Assembly (NCBI GenBank): GCA_017449975.1
Contig: JAFSYK010000084.1
Location: 1 to 64,000 of the forward strand
Direction: 5' to 3'
DNA from: Bacteroidales bacterium
GTDB lineage: Bacteria; Bacteroidota; Bacteroidia; Bacteroidales; P3
DNA length: 64,000 bases
Part shown: positions 1-9,900 of the stretch, piece by piece
Layout of the letters: each line of letters begins with the position of its first letter
How positions within the stretch are numbered: the stretch's first letter is position 1
Position numbers and translations under genes: made by a program
Notes under the pieces: generated by a model
Database searches by the model: none
What the model saw: the letters and a program-made list of their open reading frames with translations, nothing else
What the model was told of the DNA's origin: nothing

Positions 1-1203
1 CAGGCGGCAGCACGATGAGAGCGAGTCGGCGTTGTCGCTCAGGTAGGTGAAGAAGGAGTGGCCCTCGGCGTACATCTGGGCGGTGAAGTCGGCCCACTCG
101 GCATCGCGGCATTCGCCGTTCTCGGACAGCAGCGCCATCGTCTCGACGGGGAAGGTGAGCACCGACTTGGTGCGCTCGGTGTTGAACCAGGTCATGAAAC
201 GTTTCTGCAGCCAGGAGAGGCCGTTCCAGTCGGGTGCGCTGCCGTCGGGGAAGCGGAACTCGCCAAAGAGGCTCTCGAAATAGAAACGGTCATAATAGGC
301 GATGTTCCAGAACACAGCTTGGTAGTTGCGGGCACCAGTAGGCTGGTTGAGCGTGTAGACGATCTGCTCGAAGCAGTCGGTGATGACCTTGTCGATGCTG
401 CGCTGCTTGACCGACAGATCCACCACCTTCTCGGGGTGCTGCCAATAGTCGCTGCCGTACTCCTGACCGATGAAATAGTTGAGGTACATCAGGAACTCGG
501 GCGTGGCGCAGGCACCGCTCAGCATGCTGGAGACCATGAAGACCATGTTGACAAAGCCGCCGCAGAAGCTCTTCAGGTTCGTCGGTGCCTTGCTGTTGCC
601 GCCGATGGAGGCTGTGCCACCCAGCAGCCAGGGGTACATGGTGATGCTGGCGCAATAGTTGGCCAGCGAAGTCTCGTCGTTCTTATATATATAATGATGT
701 GTGAGCAGGTAGATATAACGTTCCGACAGCTCCTTGCCGTACATCTTCTTGATGCGGTCGGTCAGCAGTCGACGGTTCAGGCGGATGAAGCTCGACTTGG
801 GCAGCTCGCCAATCAGCGTGGCAATGTTCTTGTGCTCCACATTGGCGTTGGCGTCGTACTTGCTGCCGGTGGCGGCGTTGGAAGCCTTGCAGTAGTCCAC
901 CAAGAAGTTGAGTTTCTCCAATGTCTCACGATCCTCGAAATGTTTCTGGCGATACAGCATGAACGATTTGGCCACGCGGTAGTAGCCCTCGCGCATCAGC
1001 GCCTCCTCCACCTGGTTCTGGATGTCCTCGACGGTGATACCCTCGTGGATGTCCAGATGTGCAATGATACGGCTGATGTTCGACAGGTCCAGCGGCTCGT
1101 CCACCGACTGGAATGCCTTCACGATGGCATTCATGATTTTGTCCAGAGAGAACGGCACCTGCTGTCCGTCACGCTTCGTAATGCTGAAAGGAACGTGATC
1201 CAT
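1..1203 (-). CDS. nrdD: Anaerobic (class III) ribonucleoside-triphosphate reductase, partial
   Basis: This is the glycyl-radical enzyme that reduces ribonucleoside triphosphates to deoxynucleotides without oxygen. The N-terminal 401 codons are present and the gene runs off the left edge; class III enzymes are usually about 700-750 residues. Residues about 5-90 form an ATP-cone allosteric domain (ITKRDGQQVPF at the start). The visible fragment ends in NADSLSSCCRL, a motif typical of NrdD. The ATG at 1203 is chosen because the ATP cone begins right after it. A cobalamin riboswitch lies about 180 nt upstream, so expression is probably repressed when B12 is plentiful. The activase nrdG would be expected beyond the left edge. 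Confidence 0.93.
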   Translation of the reverse strand, partial: MDHVPFSITKRDGQQVPFSLDKIMNAIVKAFQSVDEPLDLSNISRIIAHLDIHEGITVEDIQNQVEEALMREGYYRVAKSFMLYRQKHFEDRETLEKLNFLVDYCKASNAATGSKYDANANVEHKNIATLIGELPKSSFIRLNRRLLTDRIKKMYGKELSERYIYLLTHHYIYKNDETSLANYCASITMYPWLLGGTASIGGNSKAPTNLKSFCGGFVNMVFMVSSMLSGACATPEFLMYLNYFIGQEYGSDYWQHPEKVVDLSVKQRSIDKVITDCFEQIVYTLNQPTGARNYQAVFWNIAYYDRFYFESLFGEFRFPDGSAPDWNGLSWLQKRFMTWFNTERTKSVLTFPVETMALLSENGECRDAEWADFTAQMYAEGHSFFTYLSDNADSLSSCCRL

Positions 1204-1208
1204 GATTT

Positions 1209-1298
1209 TATTGCTTGAGTGCTTGAATGTTTGAATGCTTGAGTGTTTGTGTTTTATTGGTTCGATTGGTCTAATTAGACTAATTAGCCTAATTAGAA
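1209..1298. repeat. Short tandem repeats in the nrdD leader
   Basis: Between riboswitch and start codon lie two repeat families: about five degenerate octamers of the GA(T/A/G)TGCTT type at 1209-1248, and nonamers of the CTAATTAGA type at 1266-1298. The same families recur in other spacers, and the octamer recurs inside several genes. Confidence 0.75.
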
Positions 1299-1374
1299 TT
1301 TATTGACACAGAGGGAAGGCGTAGTGTGGGCCGTAAGCCCAAGCCTGTCTATCCGCCTTTTCCTCGAAAGCGTC

Positions 1375-1545
1375 AACAGTTGATTTGGCAGGTCTTCTGA
1401 CTATGCTTGTCGCCAGCTTCACCTTCCCATGCCGCTATAGCGCGACACAGTGGTCTGTCTGAAACTGCGATGTTCTCCAAGCTCACAGCAGCGGGACTGT
1501 CCAGGAATTGCACCTGATTCCCTTTTGACTCCCTCAATGTCAATC
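1375..1545 (-). promoter_or_regulatory. Cobalamin (AdoCbl-type) riboswitch upstream of nrdD
   Basis: Read on the minus strand, the conserved core GCAATTCCTGGACAGTCCC is at 1511-1493, followed by GCTGCTGTGAGC, and the B12 box AGTCAGAAGACCTGCC is at 1402-1387. Order and spacing match the cobalamin riboswitch. Downstream of the aptamer a hairpin with arms AAGGCG/CGCCTT (1316-1359) may be the expression platform; it lacks a U-run, so translational or Rho-dependent control is as likely as intrinsic termination. The next gene in this orientation is nrdD. Confidence 0.93.
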
Positions 1546-1559
1546 AAATAATCGACATA

Positions 1560-1571
1560 TTGGTCGACCAA
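1560..1571. promoter_or_regulatory. Perfect 12-bp palindrome at the start of the nrdD transcription unit
   Basis: TTGGTCGACCAA is a perfect palindrome lying just upstream of the riboswitch aptamer, where the nrdD promoter must be. It could be an operator. It does not resemble the AT-rich NrdR box, and no cognate regulator can be named. Confidence 0.35.
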
Positions 1572-1647
1572 ATCGGATGCTAAATTAGTACAAATAAACG
1601 ATGTTGAAAAATGAAGATATTAGACTTTTTCAACAAGGAAATGGTGA

Positions 1648-2127
1648 TTAGTTCTTCTTCTCATACGGGTCGGCGAAGGGGTCTTCTTTCGAGTGGTCTT
1701 CGATGCGGTGTTCCACCCATTTCAAAATCCAGTTGATAAACAGGATAAAACAGACGGCAATGGCCGCTTCTTTCCAATAGCCGTAACCACACATGCACCC
1801 CATCGCCGCCGAACACCAGAGCGTGGCCGCCGAATTAAGACCGTGAATCGTGAATCCATCGCGCATGATGACACCGGCGCCCAAGAAACCAATACCTGTG
1901 ACCACCTGTGCCAAAACACGCAGATTGTCGTTGTTGACTGGGCCGCCGGCTGCAATGGCATTGGCTATGACCGTCTCGGAAATAAGGATAAAGATGCAGG
2001 CTCCCACCGCCACCAGACTGTTGGTGGTTAGACCGGCACTGCGTTGCCTCAACTGACGTTCCAATCCAATGAGAATGCCGCACAACAGTGCCAGCGTCAA
2101 ACGGAAAGCAAAAATGGTAAGGGACAT
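1648..2127 (-). CDS. MgtC/SapB family inner-membrane protein
   Basis: A 159-residue membrane protein with about four to five hydrophobic segments. It carries the family's N-terminal signature (LLCGILIGLERQLRQRSAGL, residues about 15-34) and the conserved GIGFLGAGVIMRDG segment, followed by a helix-rich end. It corresponds to the transmembrane domain of MgtC without the soluble C-terminal domain of the Salmonella virulence protein. Family members are linked to Mg2+ homeostasis and modulation of the F-ATPase or membrane potential, but the exact role of such short homologues is unknown. Downstream (lower coordinates) is the nrdD riboswitch, so it is probably a separate transcription unit. Confidence 0.85.
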   Translation of the reverse strand: MSLTIFAFRLTLALLCGILIGLERQLRQRSAGLTTNSLVAVGACIFILISETVIANAIAAGGPVNNDNLRVLAQVVTGIGFLGAGVIMRDGFTIHGLNSAATLWCSAAMGCMCGYGYWKEAAIAVCFILFINWILKWVEHRIEDHSKEDPFADPYEKKN

Positions 2128-2213
2128 GGGAAATTGAAATTGAAAATTGAAAATTGAAACTATTGCTAATAGCTTCTTAGTTCTTAACTTTTAGCTTTTA
2201 CTTCAGTTAACTG

Positions 2214-4001
2214 CTAACTGCCCAGAAGTTTTCCAATATAATGTTCCAGGTGGTTTTTGCGGAGTGTCTGTCTGATTTGCGGCTGCATCTCCCGCTTGTA
2301 ATAGAAGAAGAGCATGCGCTGCTGCTGTTTGTCATCGGGACGCGTGGCCACATAGACCGGTTCCATCGTGTCGGGGTCGATGCCGGTGTAGTACATCTCC
2401 GTCGACCGCGTCATGGGTGTCGGCGTGAAATCCTGCACCTGTTCCAGTCTGTAGCCCATCCGCTTCATCGTCACCGCCAGCTGTGCCATATCCTTCAGCC
2501 GACAGCCCGGATGCGACGAGATAAAGTAGGGTATCAGCTGATAGCGCAGCCCCGCCCGTCGGCATATCTCGTCGAAACGCCGCTTGGATTCCACAAAGTT
2601 TTCAAAACCAGGCTTGCGCATCTGCTTCAGCACCTCCCCTTCCGTATGCTCCGGCGCCACCTTCAGTCGACCGCTCACATGTTTCAGCACCACCTCCTCA
2701 AAGTAGTCCCATCCGTGGTTGCATTCCGTGAAGAGGTCGGGACGGATGCCGCTGCCGATATAGAGATGTCGCACCCCCTTCATCTGTCGCACCTGCCGAT
2801 ATAGCTCTATTATGGGCTGGTGGTCCGACAGCAGGTTGTCGCAGTGCGACGGCTGTATGCAGCTGTAGCGACTGCATTTGGCACACCGTTTCAGGTCGCG
2901 GCCGTGCATGCCGTACATGTTGGCCGACGGTCCGCCCAAGTCGGTGAGCGTGCCGTGGAAGTCCTCCATCGCCGTCACAAGCTCCACCTCGCGAAGAATC
3001 GACTGTCGACTGCGCGACACCACGAATTTGCCTTGGTGTGCCGAGATGGTGCAGAACGAGCAGCCGCCAAAGCAGCCACGATGGCTGTTTACCGAGTGCT
3101 TGATCATCTCGTAGGCAGGCACGGTGCCACGCTTGCGGTATTTCGGGTGTGGCACCCGCATATAGGGCAGGTCGAATGAAGCGTCCAGTTCGTCGGCGGT
3201 CATCGGCGGCTCGGGCGGATTGACCACCACAGCCATACCCGTTGCATCGTACTCCTGCACCAAGGCGGCGGGACGCATTTTGTTGCTCTCGCGCTCTATG
3301 ATATGAAAGTTCGAGGCCTGCGCCCGTTTCGACCGCAGACACTCTTCATAGCTTTTCAGCTTTATCACCGGTATGTGCAGCGATGGATTCTTGCAGCGGT
3401 AGGCTACCTGCGGCAAGTCCCACAGCTCCTCCATTCCCGCGCCGCTGGCCAGCAGCTCGGCAATCTTGACCATGGTCTTCTCCGCCATGCCGTAGGCCAG
3501 CAGGTCGGCGGGACATTCGGCCAGGATGGAGGGCTTCAAGGAGTCGCTCCAGTAGTCGTAGTGCGCCAACCGACGCATCGACGCCTCCACCCCACCGATG
3601 ACAACGGGCACCTCGGGGTACTGCTCTTTAAGGATACGCGCGTAGACATAGGTGGCGTAGTCGGGACGGAACCCTGCCCCACCCCCCGGCGTATAGGCGT
3701 CGTCGTGGCGCAGCCGGCGCGCAGCAGTATAGTGGTTGACCATCGAGTCCATCACGCCGCTGGTGACTCCGAAGAATAGGCGCGGCGCGCCGAACTTGCG
3801 GAAGTCGCGCAGGTCGTCGCGCCAGTTGGGCTGCGGGATGATGGCCACCTTGAAACCAACGGCCTCCAGCACACGCCCGATGACGGCGGTACCAAACGAC
3901 GGATGGTCGACGTAGGCGTCGCCGCTGACAACAACGACATCCACCTGCGACCATCCCAGTCGCTTCACCTCGTCCAATGTTATGGGAAGGAAATGACTCA
4001 T
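2214..4001 (-). CDS. ygiQ: YgiQ family radical SAM protein
   Basis: A 595-residue radical S-adenosylmethionine protein. The iron-sulfur motif is CFGGCSFC, with Cys310, Cys314 and Cys317 (CX3CX2C), preceded by the conserved HSVNSHRG. The N-terminal half contains the YgiQ-specific region (VVVVSGDAYVDHPSFG, VIGGVEASMRRLAHYD). The length is slightly short for the family because the variable C-terminal tail is missing. The reaction catalysed by YgiQ is not established. It ends 86 nt before mgtC and starts 68 nt from the end of pgk in the same direction. Confidence 0.95.
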   Translation of the reverse strand: MSHFLPITLDEVKRLGWSQVDVVVVSGDAYVDHPSFGTAVIGRVLEAVGFKVAIIPQPNWRDDLRDFRKFGAPRLFFGVTSGVMDSMVNHYTAARRLRHDDAYTPGGGAGFRPDYATYVYARILKEQYPEVPVVIGGVEASMRRLAHYDYWSDSLKPSILAECPADLLAYGMAEKTMVKIAELLASGAGMEELWDLPQVAYRCKNPSLHIPVIKLKSYEECLRSKRAQASNFHIIERESNKMRPAALVQEYDATGMAVVVNPPEPPMTADELDASFDLPYMRVPHPKYRKRGTVPAYEMIKHSVNSHRGCFGGCSFCTISAHQGKFVVSRSRQSILREVELVTAMEDFHGTLTDLGGPSANMYGMHGRDLKRCAKCSRYSCIQPSHCDNLLSDHQPIIELYRQVRQMKGVRHLYIGSGIRPDLFTECNHGWDYFEEVVLKHVSGRLKVAPEHTEGEVLKQMRKPGFENFVESKRRFDEICRRAGLRYQLIPYFISSHPGCRLKDMAQLAVTMKRMGYRLEQVQDFTPTPMTRSTEMYYTGIDPDTMEPVYVATRPDDKQQQRMLFFYYKREMQPQIRQTLRKNHLEHYIGKLLGS

Positions 4002-4004
4002 TAA

Positions 4005-4062
4005 TCACAAGTAAAGGCCCTTAAAGTCCCTAAAGACCTTAAGGACCTTTACGGTCTAATCG
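4005..4062. repeat. Low-complexity spacer repeat (CTTAAAGTCC type)
   Basis: The ygiQ-pgk spacer is made of several degenerate units of about nine bases, such as CCCTTAAAGTCC and CCTTAAGGACC, with internal dyad symmetry. It is one of several spacer repeat families in the window. Confidence 0.55.
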
Positions 4063-4069
4063 GAACAGA

Positions 4070-5266
4070 TTATTCCTGAACGGCTTTGATGCCGGGGAGC
4101 ACCTTGCCTTCGAGGTACTCGAGCATGGCACCACCGCCAGTGGAGACGTAGCTCATCTGGTCGGCGAGACCCATCTGCTTGACGGCAGCCACGCTGTCGC
4201 CACCGCCCACGGCGGCAAAGCAACCCTGCTTGCAGCTCTCTGCCACGCTCTGCGCAATGGCCTTGGTGCCCTTGGCAAAGGTCTCCAGCTCGAAGACACC
4301 GGCGGGACCGTTCCAGAGGATGGTCTTGCTCTGCATGATGATGTCGTGGATGGCTTTGCAGCTCTCGGGACCGCAGTCCATGCTCTCCCAGCCGTCGGGC
4401 ACCTCGCCCGAGGCCACGATCTGCGTGTTGGCGTCGTTGCCGAATTTGTCACCAATGACGCTGTCGACCGGCAGGTAGTATTTCACACCTTTCTCTTTCA
4501 TGCGGCGCATCAGGTCGAGGGCCAGATCCATCTTGTCGTCCTCGCAGATGCTGTTGCCAATCTTGCCACCCATGGCTTTGGTGAAGGTGTAACGCATGCC
4601 GCCGATGATGATCATGTTGTCCACCTTGTCGATGAGGTTCTCCAAGATGCCGATCTTGCTACTCACCTTCGAGCCGCCGATGATGGCGGTGAAGGGACGC
4701 GGTGCGTCGTGCATCAGCTTCTCCAGGTTGCGCACCTCGTTCTCCATCAGGAAACCGAAATACTTGTCATTGGGGAAGAAGCGGGCCACCACCGCCGTCG
4801 AGCAATGCTCGCGGTGTGCGGCACCGAAGGCGTCGTTGACGTAGCAGTCGCCCAGCTTCGACAGCCGTTCGGCAAACTGCACATCACCCTTGGTCTCCTC
4901 GGGATAGAAGCGGATGTTCTCCATCAGCATCACCTCGCCACCTTTCAGGTTCTGTGCCATCTGCTCCACCTCGCCGCTGCCCAGCAGCGCCTGGGTGAAG
5001 TGGACGGGACGACCCACGATGGTCTCCAAATATTTGGCCACAGGCTGCAAGGTGAACTCAGCTTCGAAGCCGCCTTTCTTCGGACGGCCGAAGTGGGCCA
5101 TGATGATGACGGCGGCACCGTCGGCCAGCAGTTTCTCGATGGTGGGCATCGACTCACGGATACGCGTGTCGTCGGTGATCTGCTTCTGGTCGTTCATCGG
5201 GACATTGAAGTCCACACGCAACAAGACCTTGCGTCCTGCAAAATTGATGTCTTTGATACTTTTCAT
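4070..5266 (-). CDS. pgk: Phosphoglycerate kinase
   Basis: Catalyses ADP + 1,3-bisphosphoglycerate = ATP + 3-phosphoglycerate in glycolysis. The 398-residue length is typical for bacteria. Characteristic segments are RVDFNVPM near residue 17 (substrate binding), AHFGRPKKG, MENIRFYPEE, GGSKVSSKIGILENLI, the ATP-site GPAGVFE, and the C-terminal GGGDSVAA glycine-rich loop. The N-terminus (MKSIKDINFAGRKVLLRVDFNVP) aligns with the family start. It lies alone, separated by 205 nt of low-complexity DNA from atpB upstream. Confidence 0.98.
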   Translation of the reverse strand: MKSIKDINFAGRKVLLRVDFNVPMNDQKQITDDTRIRESMPTIEKLLADGAAVIIMAHFGRPKKGGFEAEFTLQPVAKYLETIVGRPVHFTQALLGSGEVEQMAQNLKGGEVMLMENIRFYPEETKGDVQFAERLSKLGDCYVNDAFGAAHREHCSTAVVARFFPNDKYFGFLMENEVRNLEKLMHDAPRPFTAIIGGSKVSSKIGILENLIDKVDNMIIIGGMRYTFTKAMGGKIGNSICEDDKMDLALDLMRRMKEKGVKYYLPVDSVIGDKFGNDANTQIVASGEVPDGWESMDCGPESCKAIHDIIMQSKTILWNGPAGVFELETFAKGTKAIAQSVAESCKQGCFAAVGGGDSVAAVKQMGLADQMSYVSTGGGAMLEYLEGKVLPGIKAVQE

Positions 5267-5283
5267 GGGGTATGTGGGGTTTA

Positions 5284-5430
5284 AGGGTTGGAGGTTTGTT
5301 TATTTGTTTAGTTGTTGATTTGTTTAGTTGTTGAATTGTTGAATTGATCTAATCACCATTCACTATTTCACATCTTCACAAATTCATATCTTCACTATTT
5401 CACAACTTCGCAATTATACTTCTTAGTTCT
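5284..5430. repeat. Low-complexity spacer between atpB and pgk
   Basis: Tandem GTTGATTTGTTTA/GTTGAATT units are followed by TTCACTATTTCAC/CATCTTCACA units. No coding potential is visible; in particular there is no atpE reading frame in this spacer. Confidence 0.6.
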
Positions 5431-5471
5431 TACTTCCGTCACGCTTCCGCATGATGGGGTTGTTCGCACAT

Positions 5472-6623
5472 TTATTTTTTTTCAGCGGTGTTCACGACCT
5501 CATGATTCGGTTCGGCAACGGCCATACCGATATACAGGGCCGTCAGCATGGTGAACACGAAAGCTTGGATGTAGGCCACCAGGCATTCCAGCACACTGAT
5601 GAAGACACTGAACAGTACGGACAGCACACTCACCGCGCCGCCGACATAGTTGCCAAACAGGTTGCTGAGGATGAAGATGATGACTACAAAGCCCAAGATG
5701 ACGATGTGGCCCGCCGTCATGTTGGCGAAGAGTCGCACCATCAGCACGATGGGTTTGGTGAAGACACCCACCAGCTCCACCACCGGCATCAACGGGAAAA
5801 TCTTGAGCCACGCCGGCACGCCGGGTGTGTTAAAAATGTCCACCCAATAGTGCTTGTTGCCACTGATATTGGTGATGAAGAAGGTGATTACCGCCAGTAT
5901 GCCCGTCACGGCGATGTTGCCCGTGATGTTGGCACCGGCCGGGAAGAAGGGTATCAGACCCAAGATGTTGCACAAGAAGATGAAGAAGAACAGCGTGAGC
6001 AGATACGGCAGGTAGCGCTCATATTTCTTCTCCCCTATCATCGGTCGCGCGATGCTGTCGCGCACAAACACCACCAGCATCTCCACCAGCGACTGCAGTC
6101 CGTGTGGCGCGGCAGTGCCACGTTTCTTGTAGCCCGCTCGGGCCACAAAGACGATGATCGTCAGCAGCAACGCCGCTATCACGATAGCCGTCGCCGTCTT
6201 GGTCATCGAGAAATCCAGCGGCTTCACCACGGCACCCGTCTCATCCGTCAGCACCGCGCCCTGCTCGTCGACACAGACCACCTCCTCTTTCTCCAGACCG
6301 CCGCCCACCAGGCGGAAGCCTTTGTAGTCTTTGTGTCCGTGCTCGAAACGCGACGAGGAGAAACAGACCAGGTGACCGTCATGCCACAGGATGATGGGCA
6401 GCGGGATGGCCACAGCATGTTCATGGCCCTGCTTGTCGCAGTAGTCGAACAGATGCCACGAATGTGCATCGGTGACGTGACCGATGATCACGTCGCCCGC
6501 ATTGAATTCCTCCGCTGTCGCCGCCGTGTCCGAAGGCGCTGCACTCACCGTGTCAGCGGCACGGGCGCCCCAGGTGGTGGCAACCAGCAAGAAGGTCAGT
6601 ATTGTATGAAAAAGTGATTTCAT
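5472..6623 (-). CDS. atpB: F0F1 ATP synthase subunit a
   Basis: The membrane stator subunit that forms the proton half-channels with the c-ring. It is 383 residues, long as in other Bacteroidetes, with an N-terminal signal-like hydrophobic segment and an extra domain of about 130 residues before the family's membrane helices. The essential arginine lies in VRLFANM (Arg297), and the later AYIQAFVF helix carries the conserved Gln. The start overlaps the stop of the upstream small gene by four bases (ATGA), implying translational coupling. Oddly, no other atp gene is nearby: pgk follows, whereas Bacteroidetes usually have atpB-E-F-H-A-G together. Confidence 0.96.
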   Translation of the reverse strand: MKSLFHTILTFLLVATTWGARAADTVSAAPSDTAATAEEFNAGDVIIGHVTDAHSWHLFDYCDKQGHEHAVAIPLPIILWHDGHLVCFSSSRFEHGHKDYKGFRLVGGGLEKEEVVCVDEQGAVLTDETGAVVKPLDFSMTKTATAIVIAALLLTIIVFVARAGYKKRGTAAPHGLQSLVEMLVVFVRDSIARPMIGEKKYERYLPYLLTLFFFIFLCNILGLIPFFPAGANITGNIAVTGILAVITFFITNISGNKHYWVDIFNTPGVPAWLKIFPLMPVVELVGVFTKPIVLMVRLFANMTAGHIVILGFVVIIFILSNLFGNYVGGAVSVLSVLFSVFISVLECLVAYIQAFVFTMLTALYIGMAVAEPNHEVVNTAEKK

Positions 6624-6862
6624 AACGTTTTGGAGGTGTTGTTGAAGATGTCTATCTGCACCGAGTCAAAGATGTCCAGCTGGTTGGCGGGTGTCGCCGG
6701 TGCGGTGGCGTGGTTGCACAGAAAGGCTTTCAGCTCCTGCTTCACGATGCGGCGCAGCGCCACTCCGCGGGTCACACCCTGCTCTGACGCATACAAGGCG
6801 AGCACCTCTTTCTCCTTCGCGGAGAGAGAGATGCTCATCTTGTATCGTTTCGGAGTTTTCAT
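6620..6862 (-). CDS. Small ribbon-helix-helix-like protein
   Basis: An 80-residue basic protein. Residues about 6-45 (KMSISLSAKEKEVLALYASE, then GVTRGVALRRIVKQELK) have the pattern of a short strand followed by two helices seen in ribbon-helix-helix (Arc/CopG-like) DNA-binding proteins. The C-terminal 25 residues are acidic and hydrophobic (NQLDIFDSVQIDIFN). The stop codon overlaps the atpB start, so the two genes are co-transcribed. Whether it is a regulator of the unit or an unrelated passenger cannot be said. Confidence 0.7.
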   Translation of the reverse strand: MKTPKRYKMSISLSAKEKEVLALYASEQGVTRGVALRRIVKQELKAFLCNHATAPATPANQLDIFDSVQIDIFNNTSKTL

Positions 6863-6918
6863 GAATTATTCTCAATGTTCGGGGCGTACACGTGGGTACG
6901 CCCCTACGAATTCAACTT

Positions 6919-9900
6919 TTAATTCATCGCAATACCATACTGGGTCATGAACGACGCCACCTTGTCGGTAGTCTCGCCGCCGCCGAGGTTGTAGTGCGGG
7001 TCATAGCCCATGGCGCGGATGATGTTCAACGCCTCGTCCAGACGACCACGCACACCCTGTGCCTTGTCGCCGTGGAACTGCAGAAGGTAGATGGCATCCT
7101 GCATGTAGTACTCATAGATGTCGTTCCACAGCTCCAGGGCTTTCTCTCTGCCATAGGCACCCATGTAGGTCTCCAGCGACGACAGGCAGTATTTGTCGCG
7201 GGCAAAGTTCTTCTTCGGGAAGGCCTCTTCCGCAAGGTCTATCATCTTTCTGGCACGCACCGTGTCGCCCTGATCCAGCAGACAGGAGGCAGCGATGGTG
7301 AAGTTCTGACGCTGCACGTTGCCCATGTTCAGACTGACGGGGTCGACATAGATGTCGGCGTTCAGATTGCCCCACTGCAGCGGCTCGCCGTCGACACCCT
7401 CGAGGAAGTAGTCGTAGGTGCGATCCGTGTACTGCTTCATGGAGATGGTACGGGTCTCGTGGTTGACCTCGGTAGGCATATAGGGCAGCAGCTTGTAGTT
7501 CATACCGTCCTGGATGCAGTAGCGGTCCACAATGGGGTACACATCCTTGATGTAGTTGGGGTTCATGATGTTGATGTCGCGCTCAAAGCGGTTCGTACCC
7601 AGAATATCGAGCATCATCAACTGGTGACGCAAGAGCGAACCACGGCTGATTTCGAAACGGATGACCGAGTCGACTTCGGCGGCCTTGTCGGCGGGAATGA
7701 CACCCAGACTTACCAGCTTGGGAATATCCAGCGTAATCTTGAACCGCTTGGTCGGCAGTATCAGCACCGATCCCTCGCGGGTGGGCTGGGTGAAACGCTC
7801 CGGATGGTCGCGCAAGAGCGACAGCACCTCGGTGACTTCCAGGTATTCGCTACTGCGACCGTCCACAAAGACCATGTCTTTGCCCAGTCCGTAGTATTCC
7901 TTCGGCAGCGTGAACGGCAGCGCTTCCGACTCATAGAGCTTGTTGTAGAGCTGCTCCACATACCAGTGCATACCCGACAGCGTGTAGTTCAGTATGCGCA
8001 CATCGGTACGCACACCCTCCACCTCCTGCACGTACCACAGGGGGAATGTGTCGTTGTCGCCAAAGGTGATGAGCACACCGTTCTCTTTGACCGATTTGAT
8101 GTAATTCTCAGCAAAGTCGCGGGCGGCATATTTCTCACTGCGGTCGTGGTCGTCCCAGTTCTGTGCCGCCATCAGCAGGGGCACACCCATGCAGACGACA
8201 AACACCACCGGCACCAGCACCTTGCGCAGCGACTCGTTCTTCAGCAGCTTCGTGAACCAGTCCACCAGCGCCATCACGCCGAGTCCGACCCAGATGGCGA
8301 AGAAGCAGAACGAACCGACAAAAGCGTAGTCACGTTCACGCGGCTGACGCGGCGGCATGTTCAGGTAGACTGCAATAGCGATACCCGTCATGAGGAACAT
8401 GATGAGCACGATGAAGGCGTCTTTGCGGTGACGGGTCACATGATAGACCAGTCCGAGGACACCCAGCAGCAACGGCAGCAGGTAGTAGACATTGCGGGCC
8501 TTGTTGTTGCGCATCTCGTCGGGCAGATTGTCCTGCGGTCCCAGACGGGCTTCGTCGATGGCCTTGATGCCGCAGATCCAGTTGCCGTTCAGGTAGTCGC
8601 GCGTACCATTGTCGTTGAAATAGTGACCCTGCACATCGTTCTGCCGTCCGGCAAAGTTCCACATGAAATAGCGCCAGTACATCCAGCCCATCTGATAGCC
8701 GTGGAAATACTTGAGGTTCTGTGCCGACGACGGTTTGCGGTCGCCCTTCACCTTACCGGCCCAGTACTCGTAGAATTTCGGATGCTGACGGGAGTTGTCG
8801 TTGCTATACATTCTCGGGAACAGTCCTGTGTGGTTCTGACGATAGATATATTTCTGTGCGTGTGCGGCGGCGATGTAGCAGTCGCGACCCTTCTCGTCTT
8901 TTCCTCTCACATATTTCGTGTAGCCGGGTTCGGCGGCAATGGGGTCGCCCGCCGTGTAGTACTGACCTTTGAACAGCGGTGTGTCGCCATACTGCTCACG
9001 ACCCAGATAGGCGCGCAGCGCCACAGCGTCCTTCGGAGCGTTCTCGTTCAGCGGCGTGTTGGTGTTGGCGCGGATGATGAGCATGAAGAAAGTCGAGTAG
9101 CCCACCAGCAGCATCAAGAACGACAGGATGCTGGCATTCACGATAGGTTTGTTGTGCTTCTTGGAAGAGGTGTACCACAGACCCCACACGATGGCGGCTG
9201 CCAGTACGGCAAAGAAGAAGATGGTGCCGCTGTTGAAAGGCAGATGCAGCGTGTTGACGAAGAAGACGTCAAAGGCCGAGTCCACATTGACGATGCCCGG
9301 AATGACACCCCAGAGGATGATGGCCAGCAGCACCAGCGAAATCAGACCGCTGTAGATGAAACCCTTGGCGGTGGTCTTCGGCCACTTCTTGAAGTAGACC
9401 ACATAGACGATGGCCGGCAGGGTCAGCAAGTTCAACAGGTGGACGCCGATGGCGATACCCACCAACAGCGAGATCAGCACCAACCAACGCATGGAGTGCG
9501 GGTCGTCGGCCTGCTCCTCCCATTTCAGGATGGCCCAGAACACCAGCGAGGTGAAGAACGACGACATGGCGTAGACCTCACCCTCGACAGCCGAGAACCA
9601 GAAGGTGTCGCTGAAGGTATAGACCAGCGCACCCACGATACCGGCGGCAAAGACCGCCCATGTGCGAGGATCCTTGATGTCCGGGTTCTTCGGGTCGGGC
9701 AGCAGATGCTTGCCCAGCAGGGTGATACCCCAATAGAGGAAGAGAATGGTGAAACCACTGCACAGCGCCGACATGACGTTCACGGCATGAGCGGCAGTGG
9801 CAGGGTCGGAAAACATCGTAAACAGGCGGCCAAACAGCTGGAACGACGGTGCTCCCGGAGGGTGACCCACTTGCAGTTTAAAGGCGGTAGCGATGTACTC

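Noticed and set aside
1560-1571. NrdR box upstream of nrdD
   Set aside because: The palindrome TTGGTCGACCAA lacks the AT-rich core and tandem arrangement of NrdR boxes; it is kept only as an unassigned palindrome.
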